51,735 nucleotides of DNA, from assembly GCA_051879315.1 (NCBI GenBank), contig JBJELW010000086.1, positions 1-51,735 on the forward strand, given 5' to 3'. The number at the start of each line of letters is the position of its first letter. The stretch's first letter is position 1. Below the pieces are notes generated by a model. It searched no databases. It was not told the DNA's origin and saw only the letters and a list, made by a program, of their open reading frames with translations. The position numbers and the translations under genes were made by a program. This stretch comes from Roseburia_C sp051879315 (lineage in GTDB: Bacteria > Bacillota > Clostridia > Lachnospirales > Lachnospiraceae). Of this stretch, positions 1 to 8,463 are shown in pieces.

Positions 1-38
1 TTGATGTGCTGGGATTTTCTGCTCCGGACAGAATGTAA
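1..38 (+). CDS. possible 3' end of an upstream gene (partial)
   Basis: Reading from base 3, an open frame of eleven codons ends at the TAA at 36-38, giving the tail DVLGFSAPDRM. Its stop overlaps the ATG of the next gene (TAATG), the kind of coupling seen between operon partners. Too little is present to name the protein, and a chance frame cannot be excluded. Confidence 0.3.
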   Translation, partial: DVLGFSAPDRM

Positions 39-712
39 TGTTGTTTACTGAAAGAAAAGGTGCCATCTTTGATCTGGATGGCACCTTACTTGATTCTATG
101 GGAGTTTGGCGTAAGATCGATGAGGACTTTCTTGGTAAAAGGGGATTCGAGGTGCCAAAAGATTACCTGGAGGCCATCACGTCGAAACATTTTTCTGAGG
201 CTGCCGTTTACACGAAAGAGCGATTCGGACTCAGCGAGACACCAGAGGAGATCGTTGCGGAATGGTTTGCCATGGCGGAGGAAGCCTATACCAACCATGT
301 GCAATTGAAACCATACGTGAAAGAATATGTGGAATGCCTTTCCAAGAGGGGAATTAAAATTGCTGCGGCCACATCCTCGGACCGGAGATTGTTTGTGCCT
401 TGCCTGCAGCATTGTGGGATCTACGAATATTTTGATGTCTTAGTTCAGACGGAGGAGGTGCCCAAAGGGAAGGGTTTTCCGGATGTTTATCAGGAGGCGG
501 CGCGTCGGTTGGGCCTTAAACCTTCTCAATGTGTGGTGTATGAGGATATTCTGAAGGGCATTCAGGGAGCCAGAATGGATGCGTTTTATGTGGTGGGAGT
601 GGAGGATATCCATTCCGCATACGAAAAGGCTGCTATCATGGAGCTGGCAGACTGCTATATCTGTTCCTGGCAGGAATTATTGATAGAATATAAAAATGAC
701 CCGACTGTTTAG
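38..712 (+). CDS. HAD-superfamily hydrolase, beta-phosphoglucomutase/phosphatase type
   Basis: This is a 224-residue cytoplasmic HAD-like phosphatase or phosphomutase. Motif I is DLDGT near residue 12, with D12 as nucleophile and D14 as general acid. Motif II is the TSS around residue 113, and the metal-binding VYED of motif IV lies near residue 170. The helical segment between motifs I and II is a class I cap, as in beta-phosphoglucomutases and small sugar phosphatases. The substrate cannot be read from the sequence. The ATG overlaps a possible upstream stop codon, and no strong ribosome binding site is visible, so translation is probably coupled. The stop codon lies inside a terminator hairpin shared with the convergent exonuclease gene. 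Confidence 0.8.
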   Translation: MLFTERKGAIFDLDGTLLDSMGVWRKIDEDFLGKRGFEVPKDYLEAITSKHFSEAAVYTKERFGLSETPEEIVAEWFAMAEEAYTNHVQLKPYVKEYVECLSKRGIKIAAATSSDRRLFVPCLQHCGIYEYFDVLVQTEEVPKGKGFPDVYQEAARRLGLKPSQCVVYEDILKGIQGARMDAFYVVGVEDIHSAYEKAAIMELADCYICSWQELLIEYKNDPTV

Positions 713-722
713 CAGCCGGGTC
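698..722 (-). terminator. intrinsic terminator for exoA, possibly bidirectional
   Basis: Two 10-base arms (698-707 and 713-722) pair with a single mismatch around a 5-base loop. On the minus strand the hairpin is followed by a run of U, so it should end the exonuclease III transcript. On the plus strand the following tract is weak. The hairpin covers the stop codon of the HAD gene. Confidence 0.75.
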
Positions 723-727
723 GTTTG

Positions 728-1483
728 TTACAGTTCAATATCCAGTTCCACCGGACAGTGGTCGGATCCTAAAATGTCAGTGTGGATTTTGGCATCTGTC
801 AGACTGTCTTTCATGCGTTCCGAAGTGATAAAGTAGTCGATGCGCCATCCGGCATTTTTCTCTCTGGCATGGAAACGATAGGACCACCAGGAGTAGATGT
901 CGGTGAGATCTGGGTAGAAATAACGGAAGCTGTCGATAAATCCCTGCTCCAGCAGTTCTGTCATCTTCTGGCGCTCCTCGTCGGTGAATCCGGCGTTTCG
1001 GCGGTTGGTCTTTGGATTCTTCAAATCGATCTCCTCATGGGCTACATTCAGATCACCGCAGTAAATAACAGGCTTCTTTTCATCCAGGGATTTGAGATAG
1101 TTGCGAAAATCGTCTTCCCATTCCATGCGATAGTCCAGTCTTGCCAGTTCGTTCTGGGAGTTGGGGGTATAGCAGGTTACCAGATAGAAGGTATCATATT
1201 CCAGGGTAATGACCCGCCCTTCCTGATCGTGCTTTTCCATACCGATGCCGTAGGAAACCTGCAGAGGTTCCTTTTTGCAGAAAATGGCAGTGCCGGAGTA
1301 TCCTTTTTTCTGAGCATAGTTCCAATACTGGTAGTAACCGGGCAGTTCCAATGCAATCTGTCCCTCCTGAAGCTTGGTCTCCTGCAGACAGAAGAAGTCT
1401 GCATCAATTTCCTTGAAGAAATCCATAAAGCCTTTATTGACACAGGCTCTTAAGCCATTTACATTCCATGATATAAATTTCAT
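728..1483 (-). CDS. exoA: exodeoxyribonuclease III
   Basis: A 251-residue protein of the exonuclease III/AP-endonuclease family, which cuts DNA 5' to abasic sites and removes 3' blocking groups in base excision repair. It begins MKFISWNVNGLR with the catalytic Asn, then carries LQETKL (metal-binding Glu), the YTPNS loop, GDLNVAH (Asp/Asn pair) and the terminal GSDHCPV (Asp-His). The open frame extends 55 codons further upstream. The ATG at 1483 is chosen because it matches the conserved family N-terminus and has an AAAGGAG site just before it. The gene is monocistronic, with a promoter at 1586-1614 and a terminator at 698-722. Confidence 0.95.
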   Translation of the reverse strand: MKFISWNVNGLRACVNKGFMDFFKEIDADFFCLQETKLQEGQIALELPGYYQYWNYAQKKGYSGTAIFCKKEPLQVSYGIGMEKHDQEGRVITLEYDTFYLVTCYTPNSQNELARLDYRMEWEDDFRNYLKSLDEKKPVIYCGDLNVAHEEIDLKNPKTNRRNAGFTDEERQKMTELLEQGFIDSFRYFYPDLTDIYSWWSYRFHAREKNAGWRIDYFITSERMKDSLTDAKIHTDILGSDHCPVELDIEL

Positions 1484-1508
1484 TTTTTCTCCTTTCGTTG
1501 TTACCACT

Positions 1509-1548
1509 ACAAGTATCCATCGCATTTTACAAGCATCCATCGCATTTT
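1509..1548. repeat. tandem 20-bp direct repeat in the exoA leader
   Basis: Two head-to-tail copies of a 20-base unit (1509-1528 and 1529-1548) differ at one position. They lie between the predicted exoA promoter and its ribosome binding site, so they would be transcribed as the 5' leader. They could be a regulator site or a replication-slippage duplication. Confidence 0.85.
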
Positions 1549-1585
1549 TCTTTTGGATTTTGCTTGGCTCTGAACAGATATAAAT

Positions 1586-1614
1586 ATTATATAAAATCAC
1601 TGGATAAACTGCAA
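1586..1614 (-). promoter_or_regulatory. sigma-A-type promoter of exoA
   Basis: On the minus strand TTGCAG (1609-1614) and TATAAT (1586-1591) are separated by 17 bases. This predicts an RNA start near 1579 and a leader of about 95 bases containing the tandem repeat. Confidence 0.7.
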
Positions 1615-1687
1615 GAAAAAGCCTATACTGAATAAAAAGGGGAAACATGGCAATACATCTAATACGAAAGGCAAAGGAGGAGAAGGT

Positions 1688-3199
1688 ATGCTGGAAAAAG
1701 TTGATTTGAATCGAAAAATGGGAAAAAAGGAGTACAAGGTTCTGATGGATGACCTGCAGCCAAAGCTGTCTTATCTGCAGCGGGCCTGCAAGGAAGCCGG
1801 AATTCCGGTGATCGTTATCTTTGAAGGTCTGGGGGCAGCTGGAAAGGGAACGCTGATCAACCGGCTTATTGAACCGTTGGATCCCAGAGGGTTTCAGGTG
1901 TATACTACCGCTGTGGAAACCAGGGAAGAGCGCATGAAGCCGTTTTTGTGGCGTTTTTGGACCAGAATCCCCTCCAAGGGCAGGATCGCAATTTTTGACC
2001 GGAGCTGGTATCGGCGGGTCCTGGTGGACCGCTTTGACGGGGTGACATCACAGGAACAGCTGGAGTACGCTTTTGAGGAGATTGCTTCCTTTGAAAAACA
2101 GCTGACGGATGATGGGACGATTTTGATTAAATTTTTTGGACATATTTCGCAAAAAGAGCAGAAGAAACGGTTTGACCATTTGCAGGGGGATAAGAAAACT
2201 GCCTGGCGGGTAACTAAAGATGATTTAAAGCGCAATAAAGAATATGACCGCTATCTGTCCATGAATGAAGAGATGTTGGAGAGGACTGACTTCGAGTACG
2301 CACCATGGAATATTTTGGAGTGTACGGATCGGGAATATGCATCGGCTAAAATGACAGAGATCGTGGTGTCGGTATTGGAACAGGCCCTTGCCCGGTATAA
2401 GGAAGAGACGGAAAAGAAAAAGGAAACACCGGTGGAGGCAGACCAGCAGACGAAAGAAGCCATTAACCTGGCCACCTCTGTTCTGGCCGGGGTCGACCTT
2501 GCCAAAACGCTGGAAAAAGAGGAATATAAAAAGCAGCTTTCCCGCCTTCAGAGCCGGCTGGGAGAACTTCATAACGAACTGTATAAATACCGTATTCCTG
2601 TGGTGCTGGCATTTGAGGGATGGGATGCCGGGGGAAAGGGTGGCGCCATCAAACGTCTGACTCAGGCCTTAGATCCCAGAGGATACGCAGTACATCCGGT
2701 GTCATCTCCCAATCAGGAGGAGAAGTCTTATCATTATCTTTGGAGATTTTGGCGGAATTTTCCCAAGGATGGTCATATATCCATTTTCGATCGAAGCTGG
2801 TACGGACGTGTCATGGTGGAACGTATCGAGGGATTCTGTTCCACCGGGGAGTGGAAAAGGGCCTATCATGAGATCAATGAAATGGAGGAGCAGCTGGCCA
2901 ATCATGGATGTATCGTGATCAAATTCTGGATGCACATTGATCGGGATGAACAGGAACGCCGGTTTAAAGAGAGACAGGAAAATCCCGCAAAACAGTGGAA
3001 AATCACGGAGGAAGACTGGCGCAACCGTGCCAAGTGGGATCAGTATGAAACGGCAGTGGATGAGATGCTGCTGAGGACTTCCACCACTTATGCTCCCTGG
3101 GTGATCGTGGAGGGAAATAGTAAGTATTATGCGAGAGTAAAGGTGCTTCAAACTGTGGTGGATGCCATAGAAGCAAAGCTAAAAGAAGTGAAGAAATAA
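1688..3199 (+). CDS. pap: two-domain PPK2-family polyphosphate phosphotransferase (polyphosphate:AMP phosphotransferase type)
   Basis: The 503 residues hold two tandem PPK2 kinase domains, the arrangement of class II PPK2 enzymes, which phosphorylate AMP to ADP using polyphosphate. Domain 1 has its Walker A loop at about 45-54 (FEGLGAAGKG) and Walker B FDRSWY near 105. Domain 2 has FEGWDAGGKGG near 310 and FDRSWYGR near 366. Domain 1 has lost the Walker A aspartate and reads SWYRR where domain 2 reads SWYGR. Domain 2 is therefore the likely catalytic copy and domain 1 a degenerate or structural one. A charged linker (about 230-255) joins them. An AAAGGAGGAG site precedes the ATG. The role would be energy or phosphate salvage. 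Nucleotide specificity is inferred from the family. Confidence 0.88.
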   Translation: MLEKVDLNRKMGKKEYKVLMDDLQPKLSYLQRACKEAGIPVIVIFEGLGAAGKGTLINRLIEPLDPRGFQVYTTAVETREERMKPFLWRFWTRIPSKGRIAIFDRSWYRRVLVDRFDGVTSQEQLEYAFEEIASFEKQLTDDGTILIKFFGHISQKEQKKRFDHLQGDKKTAWRVTKDDLKRNKEYDRYLSMNEEMLERTDFEYAPWNILECTDREYASAKMTEIVVSVLEQALARYKEETEKKKETPVEADQQTKEAINLATSVLAGVDLAKTLEKEEYKKQLSRLQSRLGELHNELYKYRIPVVLAFEGWDAGGKGGAIKRLTQALDPRGYAVHPVSSPNQEEKSYHYLWRFWRNFPKDGHISIFDRSWYGRVMVERIEGFCSTGEWKRAYHEINEMEEQLANHGCIVIKFWMHIDRDEQERRFKERQENPAKQWKITEEDWRNRAKWDQYETAVDEMLLRTSTTYAPWVIVEGNSKYYARVKVLQTVVDAIEAKLKEVKK

Positions 3200-3261
3200 G
3201 CATTTCACAAAAAAATCATAAAATTCTCCTCTTTTAGTCACATTTATTCCTTGTTTTGTTT

Positions 3262-3308
3262 TATAATAGTTCATTGGAGAATCATTCCAAGGGGATGGGA
3301 TGATTTTT
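3262..3308 (+). promoter_or_regulatory. -10 element and leader hairpin before the ABC exporter operon
   Basis: A perfect TATAAT (3262-3267) without a good -35 is followed by a 9-bp hairpin (3280-3288 with 3297-3305, one G-U pair, 8-base loop) that runs into five T residues. If the promoter is used, the hairpin lies just after the RNA start and would act as an attenuator. Otherwise it is simply the terminator of the upstream polyphosphate kinase gene. Confidence 0.45.
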
Positions 3309-3338
3309 GACAGGATGTGATTAAAGGAGGAGAAGATT

Positions 3339-4331
3339 GTGATTGAAATCAATCATCTTACAAAAAAGTTCGGTAAGCATGTGGCAGTGAACGATCTGAG
3401 TCTTACCATTGAGCCTGGCCGGATCTACGGATTCCTGGGACCAAATGGAGCGGGAAAGTCCACCACCATGAATATGATTACCGGATATCTCGGTGCTACC
3501 AGCGGCAGTATCAAGATTAACGGACATGATATTTTTGCAGAGCCTGAGGAGGCAAAAAAGTGTGTCGGTTATCTGCCGGAACAGCCGCCCCTGTATCAGG
3601 ATATGACAGTGGGGGAGTATCTGAAATTCGTTTCTGAATTAAAAAAAATTCCTAAGGATAAAAGAAAACAATACATACAGGAAGCCATGGCGATGACGAA
3701 GGTTAAGGATGTGGAAGGACGTCTGATCAAGAATCTTTCCAAGGGTTATCGTCAGCGTGTGGGCTTTGCTCAGGCTATTCTGGGTTATCCCGAGGTGATT
3801 ATTCTGGATGAGCCTACTGTTGGGCTTGATCCGAAACAGATCATCGAGGTGCGGGATTTGATCCGCAAGCTGGGAGAAAAGCATATAGTAATTTTGAGTT
3901 CGCACATTCTGTCCGAGGTGCGGGAGGTCTGTGACTATGTATTTATTATCTCAAAGGGCAGGCTGGTTGCCTCTGATACCACGGAGAATCTGTTGAAAGA
4001 AAGCGAGGAGAAAGTACAACTGCAAATGCAGTTGAAAGGCAGCCGTAAATCGGTGGAGCACGTGTTCTCTGAAAGCGGATTTGTGGGTGAGTATAAGATC
4101 TGTGACACGGACAAGAAAGATACCTATCAGGTGGTACTGACAGTGCAGGAACTGGATGAGGCACGGGAAAAAATTGCACAAAGCTGTGTTGGCAACAATG
4201 TTTTGATTTTAGAGACCCATGCAGAGAAGAAGTCTTTAGAGGAAGTTTTCCTTGCACTGACGGAGGAAGACGTCGAAAATACGGATTCCGATGCCGAGAG
4301 CACAGATACGGACGAGGAGGTGGAAAAATAA
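3339..4331 (+). CDS. ABC transporter ATP-binding protein (GldA-like)
   Basis: A 330-residue ABC ATPase that should power the permease encoded directly downstream. Walker A is GPNGAGKST near residue 36, the signature is LSKGYRQR, and Walker B is IILDEPTVGLDP. The C-terminal 100 residues are the extra domain common in drug- and gliding-type exporters and end in an acidic tail. The start is a GTG at 3339, placed by the AAAGGAGG site at 3323-3330. Its stop shares one base with the start of the permease (TAATG), indicating translational coupling. The family includes GldA of Bacteroidetes gliding machinery, but in Clostridia the cargo is unknown. Confidence 0.9.
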   Translation: MIEINHLTKKFGKHVAVNDLSLTIEPGRIYGFLGPNGAGKSTTMNMITGYLGATSGSIKINGHDIFAEPEEAKKCVGYLPEQPPLYQDMTVGEYLKFVSELKKIPKDKRKQYIQEAMAMTKVKDVEGRLIKNLSKGYRQRVGFAQAILGYPEVIILDEPTVGLDPKQIIEVRDLIRKLGEKHIVILSSHILSEVREVCDYVFIISKGRLVASDTTENLLKESEEKVQLQMQLKGSRKSVEHVFSESGFVGEYKICDTDKKDTYQVVLTVQELDEAREKIAQSCVGNNVLILETHAEKKSLEEVFLALTEEDVENTDSDAESTDTDEEVEK

Positions 4332-6442
4332 TGTTCGCAATATGGAAAAGAGAATGGAAATCCTACTTTCGGAATGTGACAGGCTGGCTCTTCATTTCAG
4401 CCACATTGGCGGTGTTTTTCCTGTATTTTTATGTGTATAACATGGCCTATGGATACTCCAATATCAGTTATCCACTATCGGCTATTAGTATGGTGTTTTT
4501 GATTACGGTTCCCATTCTGACCATGAAATCCTTTGCGGATGAGCGGCGAAATAAGACAGATCAGCTTCTTTTGACAGCGCCCGTTTCCGTGGGAAAACTG
4601 GTTTGGGCTAAATATCTTGCAATGGCAGGCGTATTTACCGTATGTGTTGTGGTGTTCAGTTTGATGCCGCTGTTTATGAGAAGTTTCGGACCGGTTGCTT
4701 TTGCAGAAAACTATGTGGCAATTTTGAGTTTTTGGCTGTATGGTCTTGCCTGTATTGCCATCGGTACATTTATTTCGTCTCTGACTGAGAATGTGGTGAT
4801 CTCGGCAGTGTTGTCTTTTGTGGTACTATTCCTGGGATTTATGATGAGCAGTATCACCGGACTGATTTCCTCTGATGGAAATATCCTTACCATGATTTTG
4901 AACTGCTATGATCTCATTTCTCCCATGGATATGATGATGAGCGGTGTGCTGGATGTGACAGGTATTGTTTATTATCTGAGCTTGATTGCTCTTTTCTTAT
5001 TCTTTACCATTGAAGCAATCCAGAAAAGACGTTGGAATTTCAGCTCAAAAAAAATCGGGCTTGGTGTTTTTAACGGAGCTATGCTGGTGATGGGATTTGC
5101 ACTGGTTATTGTAGTGAATCTGGTGGCAAATGCGCTGCCGGTCAACATTAAAAATGTGGATCTGACCAGACAGGGACTTTTTTCTCTCACCGAAGATACC
5201 AAGGACTATCTGGATCAGCTGGATGAGGATATCACCATTTATGTGTTGGAGTCAAAAACTACCTCGGATGCTGTGCTGGATAAGACTATAGAGCGTTTTG
5301 AAGATTACAGTGATCATATTCAGGTGGAATATAAGGATCCGGATAAATATCCTAATTTTTATTTGAAATACACAGATGATACTGTTACGGAGAATTCCTT
5401 GATTGTGGAGGGAGAGAAAAGATTCCGGGTGGTGGACTACAATGATGTCTATCAGTACACTGCCGACTATAACACTTTTTCCTATGTTCTGTCCGGCTAC
5501 GACGCAGAAGGATTGATTGACAGTGCCATTGCCTATGTTACAACGGATGATGTGCCCGTCTATTATGAGATTACCGGACATGGAGAGACTGCTCTTGGCG
5601 GGGGATTCCTGTCCTCTATAGAAAAGGGAAATATCTCATTGGAAGAGATTAATCTGATGGATTATGATGAGATTCCGGAAGATGCTGTGGTTGTCATCAT
5701 TAATGGTCCTGTCAGTGATTTTTCTGCAGATGACAGAGATAAGGTGCTGGATTATATCGAGGCAGGTGGCAACCTGTTTATCACAACTACCTATACCGAT
5801 GCGGAAATGAGTAACTTTTACCAGATTCTGGCTGAGTATTCCGTGGAAATAGTGGATGGAATGGTGGTGGAACTTGATTCCGGTTCTTATTACCAGCAAC
5901 CTTATTATGTTCTTCCTGACGTGGAGAGTTCCCAATGGACTTATTTCTTAAACGGATATATTTTTGCTCCGTTTGCACAGGGCATGACCTATCAGGAGGC
6001 AGATGACGTTGCTATTACAGGTATTCTTTCTACCTCAGAGGATAGTATTTCCAAGACAAATGTGAAAGAGGCAGATGTATCCCAATATGAAGAGGGAGAT
6101 ATAAAGGGACCTTTTTCTTTGGCGTTGTATGCAGAAAAGACGGTAGACGTTGGCTCCAGCTGTGCGTTTATCTGCTCGGACATGAGCATGTTTGAGGATG
6201 ATGCCGATGAGATTGTATCCGGCACCAACAAGCAGTTGTTTGTCAACATGATTTCGGCTTTGGACGATTCTGACACGGCTTATACCAATGTTATGAGTGT
6301 GGCGGCCAAGTCGCTGGAGAGCGAGACACTGATTGCTCCTGAGCTGGTTGTATTGCTGACTGGAATCCTGGGAATTATTGTCATTCCGCTTGTGATTTTA
6401 GTTCTGGGAATTGTTGTTTGGGCCAGAAGGAGAAGAAGGTAA
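4331..6442 (+). CDS. ABC-2 type permease fused to a GldG-like extracytoplasmic domain
   Basis: A 703-residue membrane protein. The first 245 residues or so hold about six transmembrane segments of an ABC-2 exporter permease (GldF-like). A further transmembrane segment near 255 leads into a large outside domain (about 280-665) of the GldG type, and a last transmembrane helix ends in a basic tail (RRRRR). In Bacteroidetes GldF and GldG are separate proteins, so here they form one chain. The gene overlaps both neighbours by a single base. The cargo is unknown; envelope or surface-polymer transport is a guess from the family. Confidence 0.85.
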   Translation: MFAIWKREWKSYFRNVTGWLFISATLAVFFLYFYVYNMAYGYSNISYPLSAISMVFLITVPILTMKSFADERRNKTDQLLLTAPVSVGKLVWAKYLAMAGVFTVCVVVFSLMPLFMRSFGPVAFAENYVAILSFWLYGLACIAIGTFISSLTENVVISAVLSFVVLFLGFMMSSITGLISSDGNILTMILNCYDLISPMDMMMSGVLDVTGIVYYLSLIALFLFFTIEAIQKRRWNFSSKKIGLGVFNGAMLVMGFALVIVVNLVANALPVNIKNVDLTRQGLFSLTEDTKDYLDQLDEDITIYVLESKTTSDAVLDKTIERFEDYSDHIQVEYKDPDKYPNFYLKYTDDTVTENSLIVEGEKRFRVVDYNDVYQYTADYNTFSYVLSGYDAEGLIDSAIAYVTTDDVPVYYEITGHGETALGGGFLSSIEKGNISLEEINLMDYDEIPEDAVVVIINGPVSDFSADDRDKVLDYIEAGGNLFITTTYTDAEMSNFYQILAEYSVEIVDGMVVELDSGSYYQQPYYVLPDVESSQWTYFLNGYIFAPFAQGMTYQEADDVAITGILSTSEDSISKTNVKEADVSQYEEGDIKGPFSLALYAEKTVDVGSSCAFICSDMSMFEDDADEIVSGTNKQLFVNMISALDDSDTAYTNVMSVAAKSLESETLIAPELVVLLTGILGIIVIPLVILVLGIVVWARRRRR

Positions 6443-7005
6443 TGAGGAAACAAAAAAAACAGTTTGTAATATTGTTAATACTTCTCGTGATCTGTGTGGC
6501 CGCCCTTGTATTCCTGATGCTATACAATAAGCATCAGGAAGAACTTGAAGAGGCGGAAAATGCGACGATCTCACTTGTACCTGTTGAACCGGAGGAGATT
6601 CAGGCATTTTCTTACTACTACGGTGATGATTTGCTGGAGTTTAGAAGAAAAGATGACACATGGTATTATACGGAAGATGAAAGCGTGGAACTGGATCAGG
6701 GTACCATGGGGAAAATGCTTGAGTCCATGACGGGGATTGTGGCGGCTCAGGAACTGGAGGAACCGGCAGAACTGTCCGAGTATGGACTGGATGAACCTTC
6801 GAACACCATAACGATCATGACAGAAGACGGGGCTTATGTGGTTCTGACGGGAAGTTCCAACGGAATCACCGGACAGTATTATATTAAGCTAAGCAATTCT
6901 GATCAGGTGTATCTTACGGATACAGATTATAATTCCGCATTTCAGGTGGGCCTTGAAACATTGGCCATACAGCTGGAAAATGTTGTTGACACGGAAATGA
7001 ACTAA
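6442..7005 (+). CDS. DUF4340-like membrane-anchored protein of the ABC exporter operon
   Basis: A 187-residue protein with a basic N-terminus and one transmembrane helix (about residues 5-27), followed by an outside domain rich in acidic residues. The repeated pattern of short beta strands, such as DDTWYYTED and a following E-D-G-A-Y-V segment, resembles DUF4340 proteins, which commonly follow GldG-like genes. The start is the ATG at 6442, overlapping the permease stop, with GAAGGAG upstream. An ATG 24 bases earlier lies within the permease and lacks a site. It is probably an accessory subunit. Its last four bases overlap the tail of the convergent CLC gene. Confidence 0.75.
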   Translation: MRKQKKQFVILLILLVICVAALVFLMLYNKHQEELEEAENATISLVPVEPEEIQAFSYYYGDDLLEFRRKDDTWYYTEDESVELDQGTMGKMLESMTGIVAAQELEEPAELSEYGLDEPSNTITIMTEDGAYVVLTGSSNGITGQYYIKLSNSDQVYLTDTDYNSAFQVGLETLAIQLENVVDTEMN

Positions 7006-8282
7006 TGAGTATGCCGGTTAATATAGTTGGTCTTGAACTTGGAGTAGATGATTTTCTGGCTTTTGTACAGGCCGAAATAGCCAGAGAGCATATAGCTGAA
7101 CGCAATAGCCAGAAGATAGTAGGGCATACCCTCGAAACCAAAAAGCTCAAAACTGATCAGCAGTGAAGAGATTGGACAATTAGTAACACCGCAAAAAACG
7201 GCGGCCATACCAACCGCGGCACAGAGGGAAGGAGAGAATCCCGTAAGAATGCCGAAAAGGCAGCCAAAGCTGGAACCGATGAAAAAGGTGGGAACAATCT
7301 CTCCGCCTTTATATCCGGCACCCAGGGTCAGGGCGGTGAACAGGATTTTGATTAGAAAGGCAGCGGGAGGCACAGAAACTTCAAAACAGCCGGAAATCAC
7401 TTCTGCACCGGTACCATTGTAAGTCTGGTTTCCAACGATCGCAGTGAGTACAATAATGATGCAGCCACCTGCAAAGGCCCGGACATAGGGATTTTTCAAA
7501 AATTTTTGATAAAGTCGCTCCGTTTGATGGAGGCAGACACAGAATAAGATGCTGACCAAGGCACAGAGAACAGCCAGAACAGAAATGAGTATGGCTGTTT
7601 TTATACCGAAGGTTGGCATTTCTTTTATTATATAAGCAGGGGCTGAAAGTCCCATCAGGGAAGCAAGACCATGGGCGGTAAGTGCAGCAATGATGCAGGG
7701 GAGCAGGGCTGAGTAGTGCATAATTCCTACACTGACTACTTCCATGGAAAAGATGGCGGCGGACATGGGGGTGCCAAAGAGTGCGGAAAAAGCGGCACTC
7801 ATACCACACATGATCATAATATGCCGGTCATTATCGTCAAAACGAAACAGACGGCCCAGACCATTGCCGATGCTCCCGCCCAGCTGCAGGGCAGCACCTT
7901 CCCTGCCTGCGGATCCACCGCAAAGGTGTGTGATCAGGGTGGAGATAAAAATCAATGGAGCCATACGCAGCGGGATCTCTTCGCCGGAGTGTATGGCGGA
8001 AAGTACCAGATTGGTTCCGGCATCCTTTTCATCGCGGAGCAAATGGTATAAGCCCACAATCAGAAGTCCGCCTACAGGGAGAAGTAAGATTATCCAGGGG
8101 TGAGCGATTCGTGCAGCTGTCACATAGTCCATGGCTATATGGAATGCAATCCCAACCATTCCTACCAGCATACCGGACAGCAGGGCGAACACGATCCATT
8201 TGGCCACGGTTGTCAGTGCATGTTTACTGTCTGTCAGCTTTTCTTTAAGAGATTGTTTGTCAATATGAAATAAAGAATTCAT
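7002..8282 (-). CDS. CLC-family anion transporter, candidate fluoride/proton antiporter clade
   Basis: A 426-residue protein with the many-helix layout of CLC channels and antiporters. GGSAGREG carries the gating glutamate (E128), and GYKGGEIVP stands in the later anion-binding loop. A GKGxxGP/GSGIP-like loop is absent; the corresponding region reads DAGTNLVLSAI. An extra glutamate in the GGE(I/V)xP loop, as I recall it, characterises the CLC-F fluoride/proton antiporters rather than chloride exchangers, so fluoride export is a reasonable inference. No fluoride riboswitch is visible upstream. The start at 8282 is chosen by the AAAGGAG site six bases before it; 13 further codons upstream are open. 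It is transcribed alone from the promoter at 8312-8340. Confidence 0.82.
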   Translation of the reverse strand: MNSLFHIDKQSLKEKLTDSKHALTTVAKWIVFALLSGMLVGMVGIAFHIAMDYVTAARIAHPWIILLLPVGGLLIVGLYHLLRDEKDAGTNLVLSAIHSGEEIPLRMAPLIFISTLITHLCGGSAGREGAALQLGGSIGNGLGRLFRFDDNDRHIMIMCGMSAAFSALFGTPMSAAIFSMEVVSVGIMHYSALLPCIIAALTAHGLASLMGLSAPAYIIKEMPTFGIKTAILISVLAVLCALVSILFCVCLHQTERLYQKFLKNPYVRAFAGGCIIIVLTAIVGNQTYNGTGAEVISGCFEVSVPPAAFLIKILFTALTLGAGYKGGEIVPTFFIGSSFGCLFGILTGFSPSLCAAVGMAAVFCGVTNCPISSLLISFELFGFEGMPYYLLAIAFSYMLSGYFGLYKSQKIIYSKFKTNYINRHTH

Positions 8283-8311
8283 GTGGTTCTCCTTTACGAT
8301 TCTTTTTTTTG

Positions 8312-8340
8312 ATAGTACCATTTATAATTTGCTTTTACAA
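8312..8340 (-). promoter_or_regulatory. promoter of the CLC transporter gene
   Basis: On the minus strand TTGTAA (8335-8340) and TACTAT (8312-8317) are 17 bases apart. This places the RNA start about 25 bases before the ATG and leaves no room for a structured leader. Confidence 0.55.
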
Positions 8341-8422
8341 ATAGTATTTTCAAACGCATTGGTAAAAATACACAAAAAATATCCATATAAATCAGAATAA
8401 TATACAAAATGTAAAATGTATG

Positions 8423-8451
8423 TTGCTATTTTATGGGAAAAGGGTTATATT
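8423..8451 (+). promoter_or_regulatory. promoter of the maltodextrin operon
   Basis: TTGCTA (8423-8428) and TATATT (8446-8451) are 17 bases apart. The predicted RNA start is near 8458, immediately before the operator at 8464-8477. Confidence 0.7.
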
Positions 8452-8463
8452 ATAAACATCTAC

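Noticed and set aside
782..1453. 223-codon open frame opposite exonuclease III
   Set aside because: It is the antisense of a conserved gene, has no ribosome binding site, and its translation resembles no family.
8283..8422. Fluoride riboswitch before the CLC gene
   Set aside because: No GGNGATGG-type conserved core or CGCC loop was found, and the promoter sits only about 25 bases before the start codon.
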